A stretch of DNA of 64,000 bases from Roseivivax jejudonensis (GTDB taxonomy: Bacteria > Pseudomonadota > Alphaproteobacteria > Rhodobacterales > Rhodobacteraceae). Shown piece by piece: positions 16,178 through 25,497 of the stretch (the first letter of the stretch is position 1; every line of letters begins with the position of its first letter). The translations under genes were made by a program, and so were the position numbers. The stretch lies in assembly GCF_900172265.1 (NCBI RefSeq), contig NZ_FWFK01000002.1, forward strand, positions 186,001-250,000, read 5' to 3'. Under the pieces are notes generated by a model. That model had not been told where the DNA came from and did not search any database. It saw only the letters and a program-made list of their open reading frames with translations.

Positions 16178-16801
16178 TCAGGCCAGCGAGGTGACCCACA
16201 GGATCGTGGCATCATCCTCGCTGACCGAGATGACGTTATGGCCCATCGTGGCGTCGTAATAGGCGCTGTCGCCGCGGCGCATCTCGATCGGCTCGTAGAA
16301 CTCGGTGTAGAGCCGGATCACGCCGGTCAGCACGTAGAGGAATTCCTCTCCGTCATGGCGCACCCAGCCGTCGAACTCGGCCATCGACCGAGCGCGGACG
16401 CGCGCGCGGTAGGGCAGCATCTGCTTCTTGCTCAGCGTCTCGGCCAGCAGCGTGTGCTCGTAGGTGGCCGTCGCCTGCGGCACGCCGGAGCCGTCCTTGG
16501 TGATCGACAGCCGCCCGTTCACCTTGTCGCGCGTTGGCGGGGTAAAGAGCTGCGGCACCGAGATCTCGAGCCCCGTGGCGAGCTTCTTCAGCGCGTCGTA
16601 GGTGGGCGACATCTGCCCGTTCTCGATCTTCGACAGCGTCGAGCGCGCGAGCCCCGCCTGCCGGGCCGCCTGTTCCAGCGTCCAGTCGCGCGCCTTGCGC
16701 AACTCGCGCACGCGTTCGCCGAGGTTGAGCGGCTCGCCCTCTTCCGACGGGCCCGCCTCGCGGGCGATGCGGATGAGGCTCTTGGGATCCTGACCGGACA
16801 T
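16178..16801 (-). CDS. XRE-family transcriptional regulator with C-terminal cupin
   Basis: A 207-residue regulator. Residues 27-82 form a helix-turn-helix of the XRE/Cro type, with the recognition region LARSTLSKIENGQMSPTYDA. Residues about 130-200 form a small cupin barrel (DGEEFLYVLTGVIRLYTE, RRGDSAYYDATMGHNV) likely to sense a small molecule. Regulators of this build often control nearby catabolic or polyamine genes; here the divergent neighbour is an acyl-CoA synthetase with a 67-base gap, a plausible target. ATG 16801 is preferred over the in-frame start at 16921, which would run into the neighbouring coding region on the other strand. Confidence 0.88.
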   Translation of the reverse strand: MSGQDPKSLIRIAREAGPSEEGEPLNLGERVRELRKARDWTLEQAARQAGLARSTLSKIENGQMSPTYDALKKLATGLEISVPQLFTPPTRDKVNGRLSITKDGSGVPQATATYEHTLLAETLSKKQMLPYRARVRARSMAEFDGWVRHDGEEFLYVLTGVIRLYTEFYEPIEMRRGDSAYYDATMGHNVISVSEDDATILWVTSLA

Positions 16802-16868
16802 GACCAAGCGTCTTAGGGCGCGGCCCGCCACCTTGCAAGGCGGGCGCGGGCGCGGATAACTCGCTGCC

Positions 16869-18380
16869 ATGACCGCGATCTTCGATGCCGGGCGCCCGGC
16901 GCCCTGTCCCGCGCCGTTCAACCTCGCGCATCACGTGCTGACCGCGGGCGATCCCGATCCCGACCGGATCGCGCTGGCGGTGCTGGCGCCGACCGGCGCC
17001 GAACGCTGGAGCTATGCGCGGCTGACCGCCGCCGTGCGCGGCACCGCGACGGGCCTGCGGGCGGCCGGCCTTGCGCCCGGCGACCGGGTGCTCATGCGAC
17101 TCGGCAACAACGTCGATTTTCCCCTCGCCTATCTCGGCGCAATCGCGGCGGGTCTCGTCCCGGTCCCGACCTCGGCGCAACTGACGGCGCCCGAGGTCGC
17201 GCGCGTCATCGCTCACCTCGCGCCCGCGGCGATCCTGCGCGCGCCGGATATCGCCTGCCCGGACACGTCTCGTCCGGTCTTCGGAACCGACGCGATGCGG
17301 GGCTGGCGGGATCTGCCGCCGGCCGAGTGGGACATGGGCGATCCCGAGCGCCTGGGCTACATCGTGATGACCTCGGGGACCTCCGGGCGGCCACGGGCCG
17401 TCGGCCATGCCCATCGCGCGATCTGGGCGCGGCGCATGATGATCGACGGCTGGTACGGGCTCGGGCCCGCGGACCGGCTGCTTCATGCCGGCGCCTTCAA
17501 CTGGACCTTCACGCTCGGGACCGGCCTTCTCGACCCGTGGAGCGTCGGTGCCACCGCTCTCGTGCCGGCCTCCGGCGTGTCTCCAGCTCAGCTGCCGCTC
17601 TTGCTGCGGCGGCACGAAGCGACGCTCTTTGCCGCGGCGCCGGGACTCTATCGTCAGGTGCTGCGCGCCGCGCCGTTCACGGTGCCGAAGCTGCGCCACG
17701 GCCTCTCGGCGGGCGAAAAGATGCCGGCCCCGCTGCGACACGCCTGGGAGGAGACGACCGGCACCCAGATCTTCGAAGCTTACGGCATGTCCGAATGCTC
17801 GACCTTCATCTCGGCCGCGCCGGGCGCGCCCGCGCCGCCGGGCACGCTCGGACGGCCGCAGCCCGGCCGACGCGTGGCGATCCTCGGTCCCGACGGGCCG
17901 GTCGCGCTCGGCGTGGCCGGCGACATCGCGGTGGACCGGTCCGATCCGGGTTTGATGCTCGGCTATGTCGACGATCCGGAGGCGACCGCCGAGAAGATGC
18001 GCGGCGACTGGTTCGTGACCGGAGACCGCGGATCCATGGATGCGGACGGCCATGTCACCTTCCTCGGGCGCAGCGACGACCTGATGAACGCCGGCGGACT
18101 GCGGGTCGCGCCGCACGAAGTCGAGGATGCGCTGCTCGCCCATCCGGGCATCGCCGAAATCGGCGTGACCGAGGTCGAGGTGAAGGCCGACACTCGGGTG
18201 ATCGCCGCGTTCTGGACCGGTCCGGACGACATTCCGGCGTCCGAACTCGACGCGTTCGCGGCCGAGCGGCTGGCCCGCTACAAGTGTCCGCGGCTCTGGC
18301 TCCGCGCCGAGGCCCTGCCCCGCAGCGCCAACGGCAAGCTCTTGCGCCGGCAGCTGCCAGCCCTCCTCGCGCGGCACTGA
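16869..18380 (+). CDS. Acyl-CoA synthetase / AMP-binding ligase (benzoate-CoA ligase-like)
   Basis: A 503-residue ANL-superfamily enzyme that adenylates a carboxylate and joins it to CoA. Core motif A3 MTSGTSGRP is at about residues 167-175, A5 EAYGMSEC near 304, A7 WFVTGDRG near 380 and the catalytic lysine motif SANGKLLRR near 487. The stretch between A3 and A5 (HAGAFNWTFTLGTGL, LFAAAPGLYRQVLR) resembles benzoate- or medium-chain acyl-CoA ligases more than long-chain ones. Substrate is not decided by sequence alone. It is divergent from the XRE-cupin regulator and followed after 66 bases by a DsbA-like gene. Confidence 0.88.
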   Translation: MTAIFDAGRPAPCPAPFNLAHHVLTAGDPDPDRIALAVLAPTGAERWSYARLTAAVRGTATGLRAAGLAPGDRVLMRLGNNVDFPLAYLGAIAAGLVPVPTSAQLTAPEVARVIAHLAPAAILRAPDIACPDTSRPVFGTDAMRGWRDLPPAEWDMGDPERLGYIVMTSGTSGRPRAVGHAHRAIWARRMMIDGWYGLGPADRLLHAGAFNWTFTLGTGLLDPWSVGATALVPASGVSPAQLPLLLRRHEATLFAAAPGLYRQVLRAAPFTVPKLRHGLSAGEKMPAPLRHAWEETTGTQIFEAYGMSECSTFISAAPGAPAPPGTLGRPQPGRRVAILGPDGPVALGVAGDIAVDRSDPGLMLGYVDDPEATAEKMRGDWFVTGDRGSMDADGHVTFLGRSDDLMNAGGLRVAPHEVEDALLAHPGIAEIGVTEVEVKADTRVIAAFWTGPDDIPASELDAFAAERLARYKCPRLWLRAEALPRSANGKLLRRQLPALLARH

Positions 18381-18446
18381 GCCGCCGGCGTGCATCTGCG
18401 GCGCGGCTTTGCTACACATTCCGAAACGCGACAAAGGAGAGCGCTC

Positions 18447-19085
18447 TTGGTCAAGCTCGACATCCTGTCCGACCCGATCTGCCCGTGGTGCTACATCGGC
18501 AAGGCGCAGCTCGATCGTGCGCTGGAGCAGACGCCGGATCACCCGTTCGAGATCGAATGGCACCCGTTCCAGCTCAATCCCGAGATGCCCGACGGCGGCA
18601 TGGATCGCCGGGAATATCTCGAGGCCAAGTTCGGTGGCCGCGACGGCGCGCTCGAGGCCTACCGACCCGTGGTCGAACAGGCGGAGGCCGCCGGGCTCGA
18701 CCTCGCGCTCGACCGGATCGACCGCACGCCCAACACGCTCGATGCGCATCGCCTGATCCACTGGGCGGGAATCGAGGGACGGCAGACCGCCGCGGTCTCT
18801 GCGCTCTTTCGGGCCTATTTCAAGGATGGTCGCGACATCGGCGATCGCGAAACGCTGGCCGACATCGCCGACGGCATCGAGCTCGACGCCGCAGTGATCC
18901 AGCGCCTGCTGGCCTCGGACGCTGACCGCGACGAGATTGCCGAACGCGACCGTGCTGCGCGCGAAATGGGCGTGCAGAGCGTGCCGACCTTCATCGTCGC
19001 CGGCAAGCACGCCGTGCCGGGGGCCCAGCCGCCCGAACTCTGGCTCAAGGTCATCGCGGAGCTGCGCGCCGGCGCGGAAACCTGA
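18447..19085 (+). CDS. DsbA-family thiol oxidoreductase (FrnE-like)
   Basis: A 212-residue thioredoxin-fold protein with helical insert. The redox motif CPWC is at residues 12-15 directly after the first strand, with no signal peptide, so it is cytoplasmic, as in the FrnE group. The cis-proline loop is SVPTFIVAG near residue 181. The start is a TTG at 18447 behind a strong AAAGGAGA site (18433-18440), six bases away; the earlier in-frame GTG gives an unlike leader. FrnE-type proteins act as cytoplasmic disulfide isomerases; a 2-hydroxychromene-2-carboxylate isomerase-like role is less likely given the intact CxxC. Confidence 0.87.
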   Translation: MVKLDILSDPICPWCYIGKAQLDRALEQTPDHPFEIEWHPFQLNPEMPDGGMDRREYLEAKFGGRDGALEAYRPVVEQAEAAGLDLALDRIDRTPNTLDAHRLIHWAGIEGRQTAAVSALFRAYFKDGRDIGDRETLADIADGIELDAAVIQRLLASDADRDEIAERDRAAREMGVQSVPTFIVAGKHAVPGAQPPELWLKVIAELRAGAET

Positions 19086-19303
19086 GCCCACCCGTCATGT
19101 CGTCGGTGCATGGCCGGGCTGCATCGGCCACGGCCAGGAAGATCCGCGTTGCGTAAGTCGCTGACGGCGCGCCATCTTTCGGTTCCGCAAAAGGTCTGCG
19201 CGCATGCGCACAGGCCAGACGCAGCGCACAGGTCGGGCGCGCGGCTGGCGGATCGTTGAACGGAGGTCTACGTCGTTCGGACAAGACCGAAAGTCCCGTC
19301 CGC

Positions 19304-20521
19304 ATGTCCTCGCTCCCCATTCGCCGCACCGAACTCGTCGCACTCATAGCGATGATGTTCGCGACAATCGCCTTTTCCATCGACTCGATGCTGCCGGCCC
19401 TGCCGGAGATTGCCGAAGCGCTGACGCCGGACAATGTGAACGCGGCGCAACTCATCCTGACCGTCTTCGTCCTCGGCATGGGCGTCGGCACCTTCTTTAC
19501 CGGACCTCTGTCAGATGCCTACGGGCGCAAACCGATGGTCCTCGGCGGCGCTGCGCTCTATTGCGTCGCGGCTGCCATCGCGGCGCAGGCGCAGACGCTC
19601 GAGGTTCTGCTCGCCGCGCGGCTCGTGCAGGGCTTGGGCGCGGCGGGGCCGCGGGTCGTGGCGCTGGCGATCATCCGCGACCTCGTGTCGGGGCGCGAAA
19701 TGGCGCGCATCATGTCCTTCGTAATGATCGTCTTCACACTCGTACCGGCGCTGGCGCCAAGCCTCGGCGCGCTGATCATCGCGTTCGCCGGCTGGCGCGG
19801 GGTCTTTGGCGCCTTCGTGCTGTTCTCGGTGATCTCGGCGCTGTGGATGTGGGTGCGGCTGCCGGAAACCCACCCGCCCGAGATGCGCCGACCCTTCCGT
19901 CCGGGCGCCATCGCCGCGGCGGCGCGCGAGATGGCGAGCTATCCGATGGTGCGGCTGTCGATCGTGGTGCAGGCGCTGACCTTCGGCATGATGTTCTCGA
20001 TGCTGTCCACCGTGCAGCCGGTCTATGACGTCACCTTCGGCCGGGGCGACGAGTTTCCGTTCTGGTTCGGCGCCGTCGCGATCTGCGCCGGGTCTGCCAG
20101 CTTCCTCAACGCCGTGATCGTGGTGCGTGTCGGCATGCGCCGGATCGTTACGGCGATCCTGGCCGTGCAGCTTGCGATGTCGGGCACGATGGTGGCGCTC
20201 AGCCTCGCCCCCCTGCCCGAGACGCTCTATTTCGCGGCCTTCGTGGCATGGCAGGGGACGGTCTTCTTCATGGCCGGGCTGTGCATCGGCAATCTCAACG
20301 CGCTGGCGATGGAGCCGCTCGGCCATATCGCGGGCCTCGCCGCAAGCCTGATCGGCGCGATCGCCACGGTCGCAGCGGTCCTGCTCGCGATTCCGGTCGG
20401 GCTGATGTTCGACGGCACGCCGTTGCCGCTCGCCGCGGCCATGTCCGTCGAGGCCGCGATCGCGTTGATCCTGATGCTGCAGATGCGGCACATGAGCCAT
20501 ACAGTGCCTGCCTCGGCCTGA
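19304..20521 (+). CDS. MFS drug transporter, Bcr/CflA type
   Basis: A 405-residue protein with 12 predicted helices. The first helix carries the IDSMLPALPEI signature of the Bcr/CflA subfamily, and motif A GPLSDAYGRKP is at about residues 66-76. Motif C-like glycine/proline features follow in helix 5. Such pumps expel bicyclomycin, chloramphenicol, dipeptides or other small solutes by proton antiport. ATG 19304 is chosen over an upstream in-frame TTG because the hydrophilic lead to the first helix is then of normal length. The 218 bases upstream show no other gene. Confidence 0.87.
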   Translation: MSSLPIRRTELVALIAMMFATIAFSIDSMLPALPEIAEALTPDNVNAAQLILTVFVLGMGVGTFFTGPLSDAYGRKPMVLGGAALYCVAAAIAAQAQTLEVLLAARLVQGLGAAGPRVVALAIIRDLVSGREMARIMSFVMIVFTLVPALAPSLGALIIAFAGWRGVFGAFVLFSVISALWMWVRLPETHPPEMRRPFRPGAIAAAAREMASYPMVRLSIVVQALTFGMMFSMLSTVQPVYDVTFGRGDEFPFWFGAVAICAGSASFLNAVIVVRVGMRRIVTAILAVQLAMSGTMVALSLAPLPETLYFAAFVAWQGTVFFMAGLCIGNLNALAMEPLGHIAGLAASLIGAIATVAAVLLAIPVGLMFDGTPLPLAAAMSVEAAIALILMLQMRHMSHTVPASA

Positions 20522-20599
20522 GCCGCGAGACCGGCAGCGCTCATGGAACGGTCACAGCGCCCGGGCAGCGCGCACCTGCGGCACTTCGGTCCGGGCATT

Positions 20600-20627
20600 T
20601 TGGTATGCAACGGCATACACATATTTT
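20600..20627 (+). promoter_or_regulatory. Predicted icd promoter overlapped by a palindromic operator
   Basis: TTGGTA (20600-20605) and TATTTT (20622-20627) are 16 bases apart. Within them lies a perfect inverted repeat GTATGC-AACG-GCATAC (20603-20618). A protein bound there would cover the -35 box and spacer, so repression of icd is the simple expectation. The arm and spacer lengths suit a dimeric regulator such as a GntR-family protein. This assignment is inference. Confidence 0.45.
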
Positions 20628-20691
20628 CTTCACCCGGGACATGCGATAGAGCGCCGGTACGCCCACGCAGCCAGAAACGGAGCCGCGCCCG

Positions 20692-21921
20692 ATGTCGAAG
20701 ATCAAGGTCGACAATCCCGTCGTCGAGATGGACGGAGACGAGATGACCCGCATCATGTGGGACATCATCAAGCAGAAGCTGATCCTGCCGTATCTCGACA
20801 TCGACCTGCTCTACTACGACCTCGGGATCGAGGAGCGCGACCGGACCGACGACAAGATCACCGTCGAAGCAGCCGAAAAGACACGTGAAATCGGCGTCGC
20901 GGTGAAGTGCGCCACGATCACGCCCGACGAGGCGCGGGTCGAGGAGTTCGGGCTCAAGAAGATGTGGCGCTCGCCCAACGGGACGATCCGCAACATCCTC
21001 GGCGGTGTGGTGTTCCGGGCGCCGATCATCTGCCGCAACGTTCCGCGCCTCGTGCCCGGGTGGACCCGGCCCATCGTGATCGGCCGCCACGCCTTCGGCG
21101 ACCAGTACCGCGCGACGGATTTCCATTTTCCCGGCAAGGGTTCGCTGACCATGAAGTTCGTGGGCGAGGACGGCACGGTGATCGAAAAGGAGGTGTACGA
21201 TGCGCCGTCGTCCGGCGTGTTCATGGGCATGTACAACCTCGACGACTCGATCCGCGACTTCGCCCGCGCCTCGTTCAATTACGGGCTCAAGCTCGGCTGG
21301 CCGGTCTACCTGTCCACGAAGAACACGATCCTGAAGGCCTACGACGGCCGTTTCATGGAGATCTTCCAGGAGATTTACGACGCCGAATTCGCGGAGGCGT
21401 TCGAGGCCAAGGGGATCGGCTACCAGCACCGCCTGATCGACGATATGGTCGCCTGCGCAATGAAGTGGAACGGCGGCTTCGTCTGGGCCACCAAGAACTA
21501 CGACGGCGACGTGCAGTCGGACACCGTCGCGCAGGGCTTCGGGTCTCTGGGGTTGATGACCTCGCAGCTGATGACCCCCGACGGGCAGATCGTCGAGGCC
21601 GAGGCCGCGCACGGAACGGTCACGCGACACTACAGGCAGCACCAGCGGGGCGAGGCGACATCGACGAACTCCGTCGCCTCGATCTTCGCCTGGACCGGCG
21701 GGCTGCGCCACCGCGCCACGCTCGACGGCAACGCGGCTCTCACCGAGTTCGCCGAAACGCTCGAACGGGTCGTCGTCGACACCGTGGAGGCGGGGCACAT
21801 GACCAAGGACCTGGCGCTTCTGGTGGGGCCCGAGCAGGGCTGGCTCACCACGACCGGCTTTCTCGAGAAGATCGATGCGAATCTCGACAAGGCGCTCGGC
21901 GGTGCGCGGGCCGGAGGCTGA
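20692..21921 (+). CDS. icd: NADP-dependent isocitrate dehydrogenase
   Basis: A 409-residue homodimeric enzyme of the type shared by alphaproteobacteria and eukaryotes. It oxidises isocitrate to 2-oxoglutarate with NADP in the TCA cycle. The isocitrate site residues Arg100, Arg109, Arg132 and Tyr139 and the loop SPNGTIRN (94-101) are at the same numbers as in human IDH1. [14 protein letters not shown] near the start is family-specific. It stands alone on the plus strand after a regulatory gap with a palindrome (20603-20618). The 2-oxoglutarate it makes is the substrate of the glutamate dehydrogenase encoded 0.8 kb downstream. Confidence 0.97.
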   Translation: MSKIKVDNPVVEMDGDEMTRIMWDIIKQKLILPYLDIDLLYYDLGIEERDRTDDKITVEAAEKTREIGVAVKCATITPDEARVEEFGLKKMWRSPNGTIRNILGGVVFRAPIICRNVPRLVPGWTRPIVIGRHAFGDQYRATDFHFPGKGSLTMKFVGEDGTVIEKEVYDAPSSGVFMGMYNLDDSIRDFARASFNYGLKLGWPVYLSTKNTILKAYDGRFMEIFQEIYDAEFAEAFEAKGIGYQHRLIDDMVACAMKWNGGFVWATKNYDGDVQSDTVAQGFGSLGLMTSQLMTPDGQIVEAEAAHGTVTRHYRQHQRGEATSTNSVASIFAWTGGLRHRATLDGNAALTEFAETLERVVVDTVEAGHMTKDLALLVGPEQGWLTTTGFLEKIDANLDKALGGARAGG

Positions 21922-22039
21922 GCCGATCCCGCGGAAAACGCCCCACGTTTGAGCATCGGCGCGCGGCGCCTGCCGATGCCGGCGCCGCGACGCCGGGTCG
22001 GCCCTTGCAATCCGGTGCGCACGATCCAGAACGCGTCCC

Positions 22040-22660
22040 ATGATCATTCTCGACACGCCGCCGCCCGATCGCCACACCCTGTCCGAAGACGTGCAGGGCA
22101 TGCTCATCGGCTGCACGCTCGTCGCGCTGTCGATCCAGTTCCTGCGCGCGTCCGAGCTGATTACCGGCCAGATCGCGGGCCTCGCACTCGTGGTGTCTTA
22201 CCCGACCGGGATCAGCTTCGGCATCGCGTTCTTCGTGCTGAACCTGCCGTTCTACTGGCTTGCGATCCGGCAGATGGGCTGGCGCTTCACAATCAAGAAC
22301 TTCGTTGCGGTCACGACCATGTCGGTGATGGCCGACCTCATGCCCTACGTGCTGCGGGTGGAGCCGCTGCACCCGGCCGTTGGCGCGGCGCTCTTCGGTT
22401 TGTGCGCCGGGATGGGTCTGCTCGGGCTCTTCCGGCACGGCGCCACGCTGGGCGGTGTCGGCATTGTCGCGCTGTGGCTGCAGGACACGCGCGGGATCAA
22501 GGCCGGCAACGTGCAACTCGCCTTCGATCTCTGCGTCTTCGCGCTCGCGCTGTTTCTGTTCCGGTGGGAAATCGTTGCGTGGTCGCTGCTCGGCGCGGTG
22601 ATCCTGAACGTCATCATCACCATCAATCATCGCCGCGACCGCTACATCGCGCGATCCTGA
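22040..22660 (+). CDS. YitT-family membrane protein
   Basis: A 206-residue protein with five or six hydrophobic helices and the YitT pattern: GQIAGLALVVSYPTGISFG near residues 48-66, NLPFYWLAIRQMG, and the glycine-rich GLFRHGATLGGVGIVALWL near 133-151. The family is widespread and its transport or other function is unsettled. It lies between icd and gdhA on the same strand, 118 bases after icd, and may be co-transcribed with either; nothing in the sequence shows a functional link. Confidence 0.8.
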   Translation: MIILDTPPPDRHTLSEDVQGMLIGCTLVALSIQFLRASELITGQIAGLALVVSYPTGISFGIAFFVLNLPFYWLAIRQMGWRFTIKNFVAVTTMSVMADLMPYVLRVEPLHPAVGAALFGLCAGMGLLGLFRHGATLGGVGIVALWLQDTRGIKAGNVQLAFDLCVFALALFLFRWEIVAWSLLGAVILNVIITINHRRDRYIARS

Positions 22661-22716
22661 TCGGACCTGTCCGGCCGCCCGCGCGTTGACCGCGGAACCC
22701 GATTGAGGAGACCGAG

Positions 22717-24060
22717 ATGGATCGACGCGACGCGCTGGTCGAAAGCTTCATGGAGGCGGTGCGCGCCCGCAATTCCGGCGAGGACGAATTCCTGCAGGCC
22801 GTCGAGGAGGTCGCGCGCGACGTCCTGACTGTCGAGAAGGCGCATTCCGGCTATACCGACGCCCGGGTACTCGAGCGGCTGACGGAGCCTGACCTCATGG
22901 TTCAGTTCCGTGTCGTCTGGGAAGGCGACGACGGCGCGACGCAGGTCAACCGCGGCTGGCGCGTGCAGATGTCGAACGCGATCGGGCCATACAAGGGCGG
23001 TATCCGCTTCCACCCGTCGGTGTCGCCGTCGGTCCTGAAGTTTCTCGCCTTCGAGCAGTGCTTCAAGAACGCCCTGACCGGCCTGCCACTCGGCGGCGCA
23101 AAGGGCGGCGCGGACTTCGATCCCTCCGGCCGCTCGCCGGCAGAGATCATGCGCTTCTCGCAGGCCTTCATGGCCCACCTCGCGCCGTTCATCGGTCCGG
23201 ACCTCGACGTTCCCGCCGGCGACATCAATGTGGGTCAACGCGAGATCGGCTGGCTCTTCGGCGCCTACAAGCGCCAGCAGGGCGTGTTCAACGGCGCGTT
23301 GACCGGAAAGGGCGAGGCGTTCGGCGGTTCGGCCCTGAGGACCGAGGCAACGGGCTTCGGCCTCGTCTATTTCGTCTGCGCGATGCTCGCGCATCGCGGA
23401 GAGGAGATCGCCGGCAAGCGGATCGCGATTTCGGGCAAGGGCAACGTGTCGACCCATGCCGCGCTCAAGGCGATCGACGAGGGCGCGCGCGTGGTCACGC
23501 TGTCGGACACGTCCGGCACGCTCCACGCGCCCGACGGCTTCTCGCGCGAGGGCGTCGAATGGGTGATGGAGCGCAAGGCCGCAGGCGAGGATATCGCCAC
23601 GCCGCCGGCCGCGCTGGGGCTTCAATGGCACGAGGACACGCTTCCGTGGGGAATGGAGGCGGACATCGCCCTGCCCTGCGCGACGCAGAACGAGATGGAC
23701 GAGGACGCTGCCAAGGCGCTCGTCGATGGCGGCGCGTCGCTCCTCGCCGAGGGCGCGAACATGCCGCTGACCTCCAGTGCGATCTCCGTCCTCGATCGCG
23801 CCGGCCTGCTGCAGGGTCCGGGCAAGGCGGCGAACGCCGGGGGCGTCGCGGTGTCCGGCCTCGAGATGAGCCAGAACGCGCAGGGCCGTTTCCTGACACG
23901 CGAAGACGTGGACCGGAACCTGCGCGACATCATGTCGGACATTCACCGCACCGTCCTTGACGAGGCCGGGTCAGCCGACGCGCCGGATTACCGTCAGGGC
24001 GCCAACGTCGCCGGATACCGCCACCTCGCGCGGGCGATCGCGTCCTACGGGATCATCTGA
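22717..24060 (+). CDS. gdhA: NADP-specific glutamate dehydrogenase
   Basis: A 447-residue hexameric enzyme that aminates 2-oxoglutarate to glutamate. Conserved blocks are YKGGIRFHPSVSPSVLKFLA near residue 90, the catalytic-lysine loop LGGAKGGADFDP near 125-135, PAGDINVGQREIGWL near 167-181 and the cofactor glycine motif GKGNVSTHAA near 239-248. The length matches the assimilatory (NADP) class of about 450 residues rather than the larger NAD forms. ATG 22717 follows a GAGGAGA site by six bases. Its closeness to icd, source of its substrate and of NADPH, is biochemically sensible. Confidence 0.95.
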   Translation: MDRRDALVESFMEAVRARNSGEDEFLQAVEEVARDVLTVEKAHSGYTDARVLERLTEPDLMVQFRVVWEGDDGATQVNRGWRVQMSNAIGPYKGGIRFHPSVSPSVLKFLAFEQCFKNALTGLPLGGAKGGADFDPSGRSPAEIMRFSQAFMAHLAPFIGPDLDVPAGDINVGQREIGWLFGAYKRQQGVFNGALTGKGEAFGGSALRTEATGFGLVYFVCAMLAHRGEEIAGKRIAISGKGNVSTHAALKAIDEGARVVTLSDTSGTLHAPDGFSREGVEWVMERKAAGEDIATPPAALGLQWHEDTLPWGMEADIALPCATQNEMDEDAAKALVDGGASLLAEGANMPLTSSAISVLDRAGLLQGPGKAANAGGVAVSGLEMSQNAQGRFLTREDVDRNLRDIMSDIHRTVLDEAGSADAPDYRQGANVAGYRHLARAIASYGII

Positions 24061-24163
24061 GTCGGCGCCCATCGCGCCGGCGCCGCCGATCCGATACTCA
24101 GGGTGGGCCAGTGGCCCACCGCTGACCCGCGCGGGCGCCCGCATCGGCAGGAGGAAACATCGC

Positions 24164-25147
24164 ATGACAGGACAGCTCGTCGGCCAAACGCCCGAGGGGC
24201 GCGAGATCCACGAGATCGGGATCGCGAGCGACGCGCTCGAGGCGCGGATCCTCACTTACGGCGCCTCCATTCGCGATCTGCGTCTGGCCGGCGTCGCGCA
24301 TCCGCTCGTTCTCGGTTTCGACGATGCCGCGGATTACGCGCGCGAGATGCCCTACATGGGCGCCATCGTCGGCCGGGTCGCCAACCGCATCGCCGAAGGC
24401 ACGGCCGAGATCGCCGGCGAGACCTGCCGGTTCGACCTCAACGAACGTGGCATGCAGACCTTGCACGGCGGCTCGGACGGCGCCGGTCGCCGCGTCTGGC
24501 GGATCGAGGAGACGGGCCCCGCTCACGCGGTTCTGGCCGACACCCTGCCGGACGGTCACATGGGGTTTCCCGGCGCGCTGGAGGTGCAGGTCCGCTACAC
24601 GATCGAGGGCGGCACGCTGACGGTGGAGATCACGGCCACGACCGATGCGCCGACGCTCTGCGCCTTCGCGCCGCACTGCTACTTCAACCTCTCCGGGGCC
24701 GAGACGATCGACGACCATCTGCTGGAGATCGCCGCCGAGACGTTTCAGCCGGTCGATGCCCGCAAGATCCCCGACGGGCCGCCGATCTCGGTCGCGGACA
24801 CCGGCTTCGACCTGCGAGAGCCGGCCACACCTCCGTGGGGCGTCGATCACAATTATTGCCTCGCGGAGATCCGCCGCGCGCCGCGCGACGTGCTGACGCT
24901 GCGCGCCGGCGGCGTGGAGATGCGGATCGAAACCTCCGAGCCGGGGATGCAGGTCTACGACGGCGGCGGCCTCGACATCACGGGCGCTCGCGGGCTCGGC
25001 GGGCGCAATTACGGCGCGCGCGGGGGCCTCGCGCTCGAACCGCAGGCGTGGGTCGACGCGGCGAACCAGGGCATGCGTGCGCAGGTCGACCTGTTTCCCG
25101 GCGAACCCTATCGCGCGCTGTCGCGGTTTGCCTTCGCGCGGGTCTGA
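24164..25147 (+). CDS. galM: Aldose 1-epimerase
   Basis: A 327-residue galactose mutarotase. The two histidines of the active site are in LHGGSDG (near residue 101) and APHCYFNLSG (near 170), and the catalytic glutamate in ALEPQAWVDA (near 291). The enzyme interconverts alpha and beta anomers of hexoses. ATG 24164 is preceded by a perfect AGGAGG site (24149-24154); the longer in-frame reading from 23957 would overlap gdhA. No sugar kinase or transporter lies nearby, so its specific pathway is not indicated by context. Confidence 0.92.
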   Translation: MTGQLVGQTPEGREIHEIGIASDALEARILTYGASIRDLRLAGVAHPLVLGFDDAADYAREMPYMGAIVGRVANRIAEGTAEIAGETCRFDLNERGMQTLHGGSDGAGRRVWRIEETGPAHAVLADTLPDGHMGFPGALEVQVRYTIEGGTLTVEITATTDAPTLCAFAPHCYFNLSGAETIDDHLLEIAAETFQPVDARKIPDGPPISVADTGFDLREPATPPWGVDHNYCLAEIRRAPRDVLTLRAGGVEMRIETSEPGMQVYDGGGLDITGARGLGGRNYGARGGLALEPQAWVDAANQGMRAQVDLFPGEPYRALSRFAFARV

Positions 25148-25236
25148 GACGGTGAACATGGACAGCCCGCATGCGCTCTGCCATGTCTGTCGCGATCCGT
25201 TTTCCGCCGATCCAGCCCGGACAGGAGCGCGCCCGA

Positions 25237-25380
25237 ATGACCAACGGTATCGCCCTTTTCCTCGGTCTCGCGGTGCTCACCGCGATCGTGGCCGACATGG
25301 TTCTGTGGCAGTCCGAACACCTGACGTTTCTCGCGCGCCGGTCGCTGGCGCTGATCGACTGGATCGCGGTCTGGCGTTGA
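25237..25380 (+). CDS. Small single-helix membrane protein, unknown
   Basis: A 47-residue protein with one hydrophobic helix (about residues 4-24, IALFLGLAVLTAIVADM) and a basic, amphipathic end containing two tryptophans. ATG 25237 follows an ACAGGAG site with suitable spacing. It lies directly before gap on the same strand. Its intact reading frame, ribosome site and helix argue that it is real; I recall equivalents before gap in relatives but cannot name a family or function. Confidence 0.65.
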   Translation: MTNGIALFLGLAVLTAIVADMVLWQSEHLTFLARRSLALIDWIAVWR

Positions 25381-25402
25381 TCCGGGGGCGTCCGGGCCCA
25401 CC

Positions 25403-25454
25403 TTGACTTGGCGCCGCGCGCGCCTGTAGCCAGAAGACGATTGTTAGCGGTAAC
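25403..25454 (+). promoter_or_regulatory. Predicted gap promoter with LacI-type operator
   Basis: TTGACT (25403-25408) precedes TGTAGC (25425-25430) by 16 bases. Just downstream, at about +6 to +18, is GTTAGCGGTAAC (25443-25454), a 12-mer palindrome centred on CG with a single mismatched pair. Such CG-centred sites are typical of LacI-family regulators, and its place over the start region suits repression. CceR, a LacI-family regulator of central carbon metabolism in Rhodobacter, is a natural candidate but not proven here. Confidence 0.45.
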
Positions 25455-25497
25455 GAACCAACAGAACCAGAGTCCACCGGAGCCAAGGAGACATGCC

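Noticed and set aside
16353-19091. A 912-codon minus-strand open frame
   Set aside because: Its last part runs through the XRE gene in a wrong phase and the rest is opposite the acyl-CoA synthetase and FrnE-like genes.
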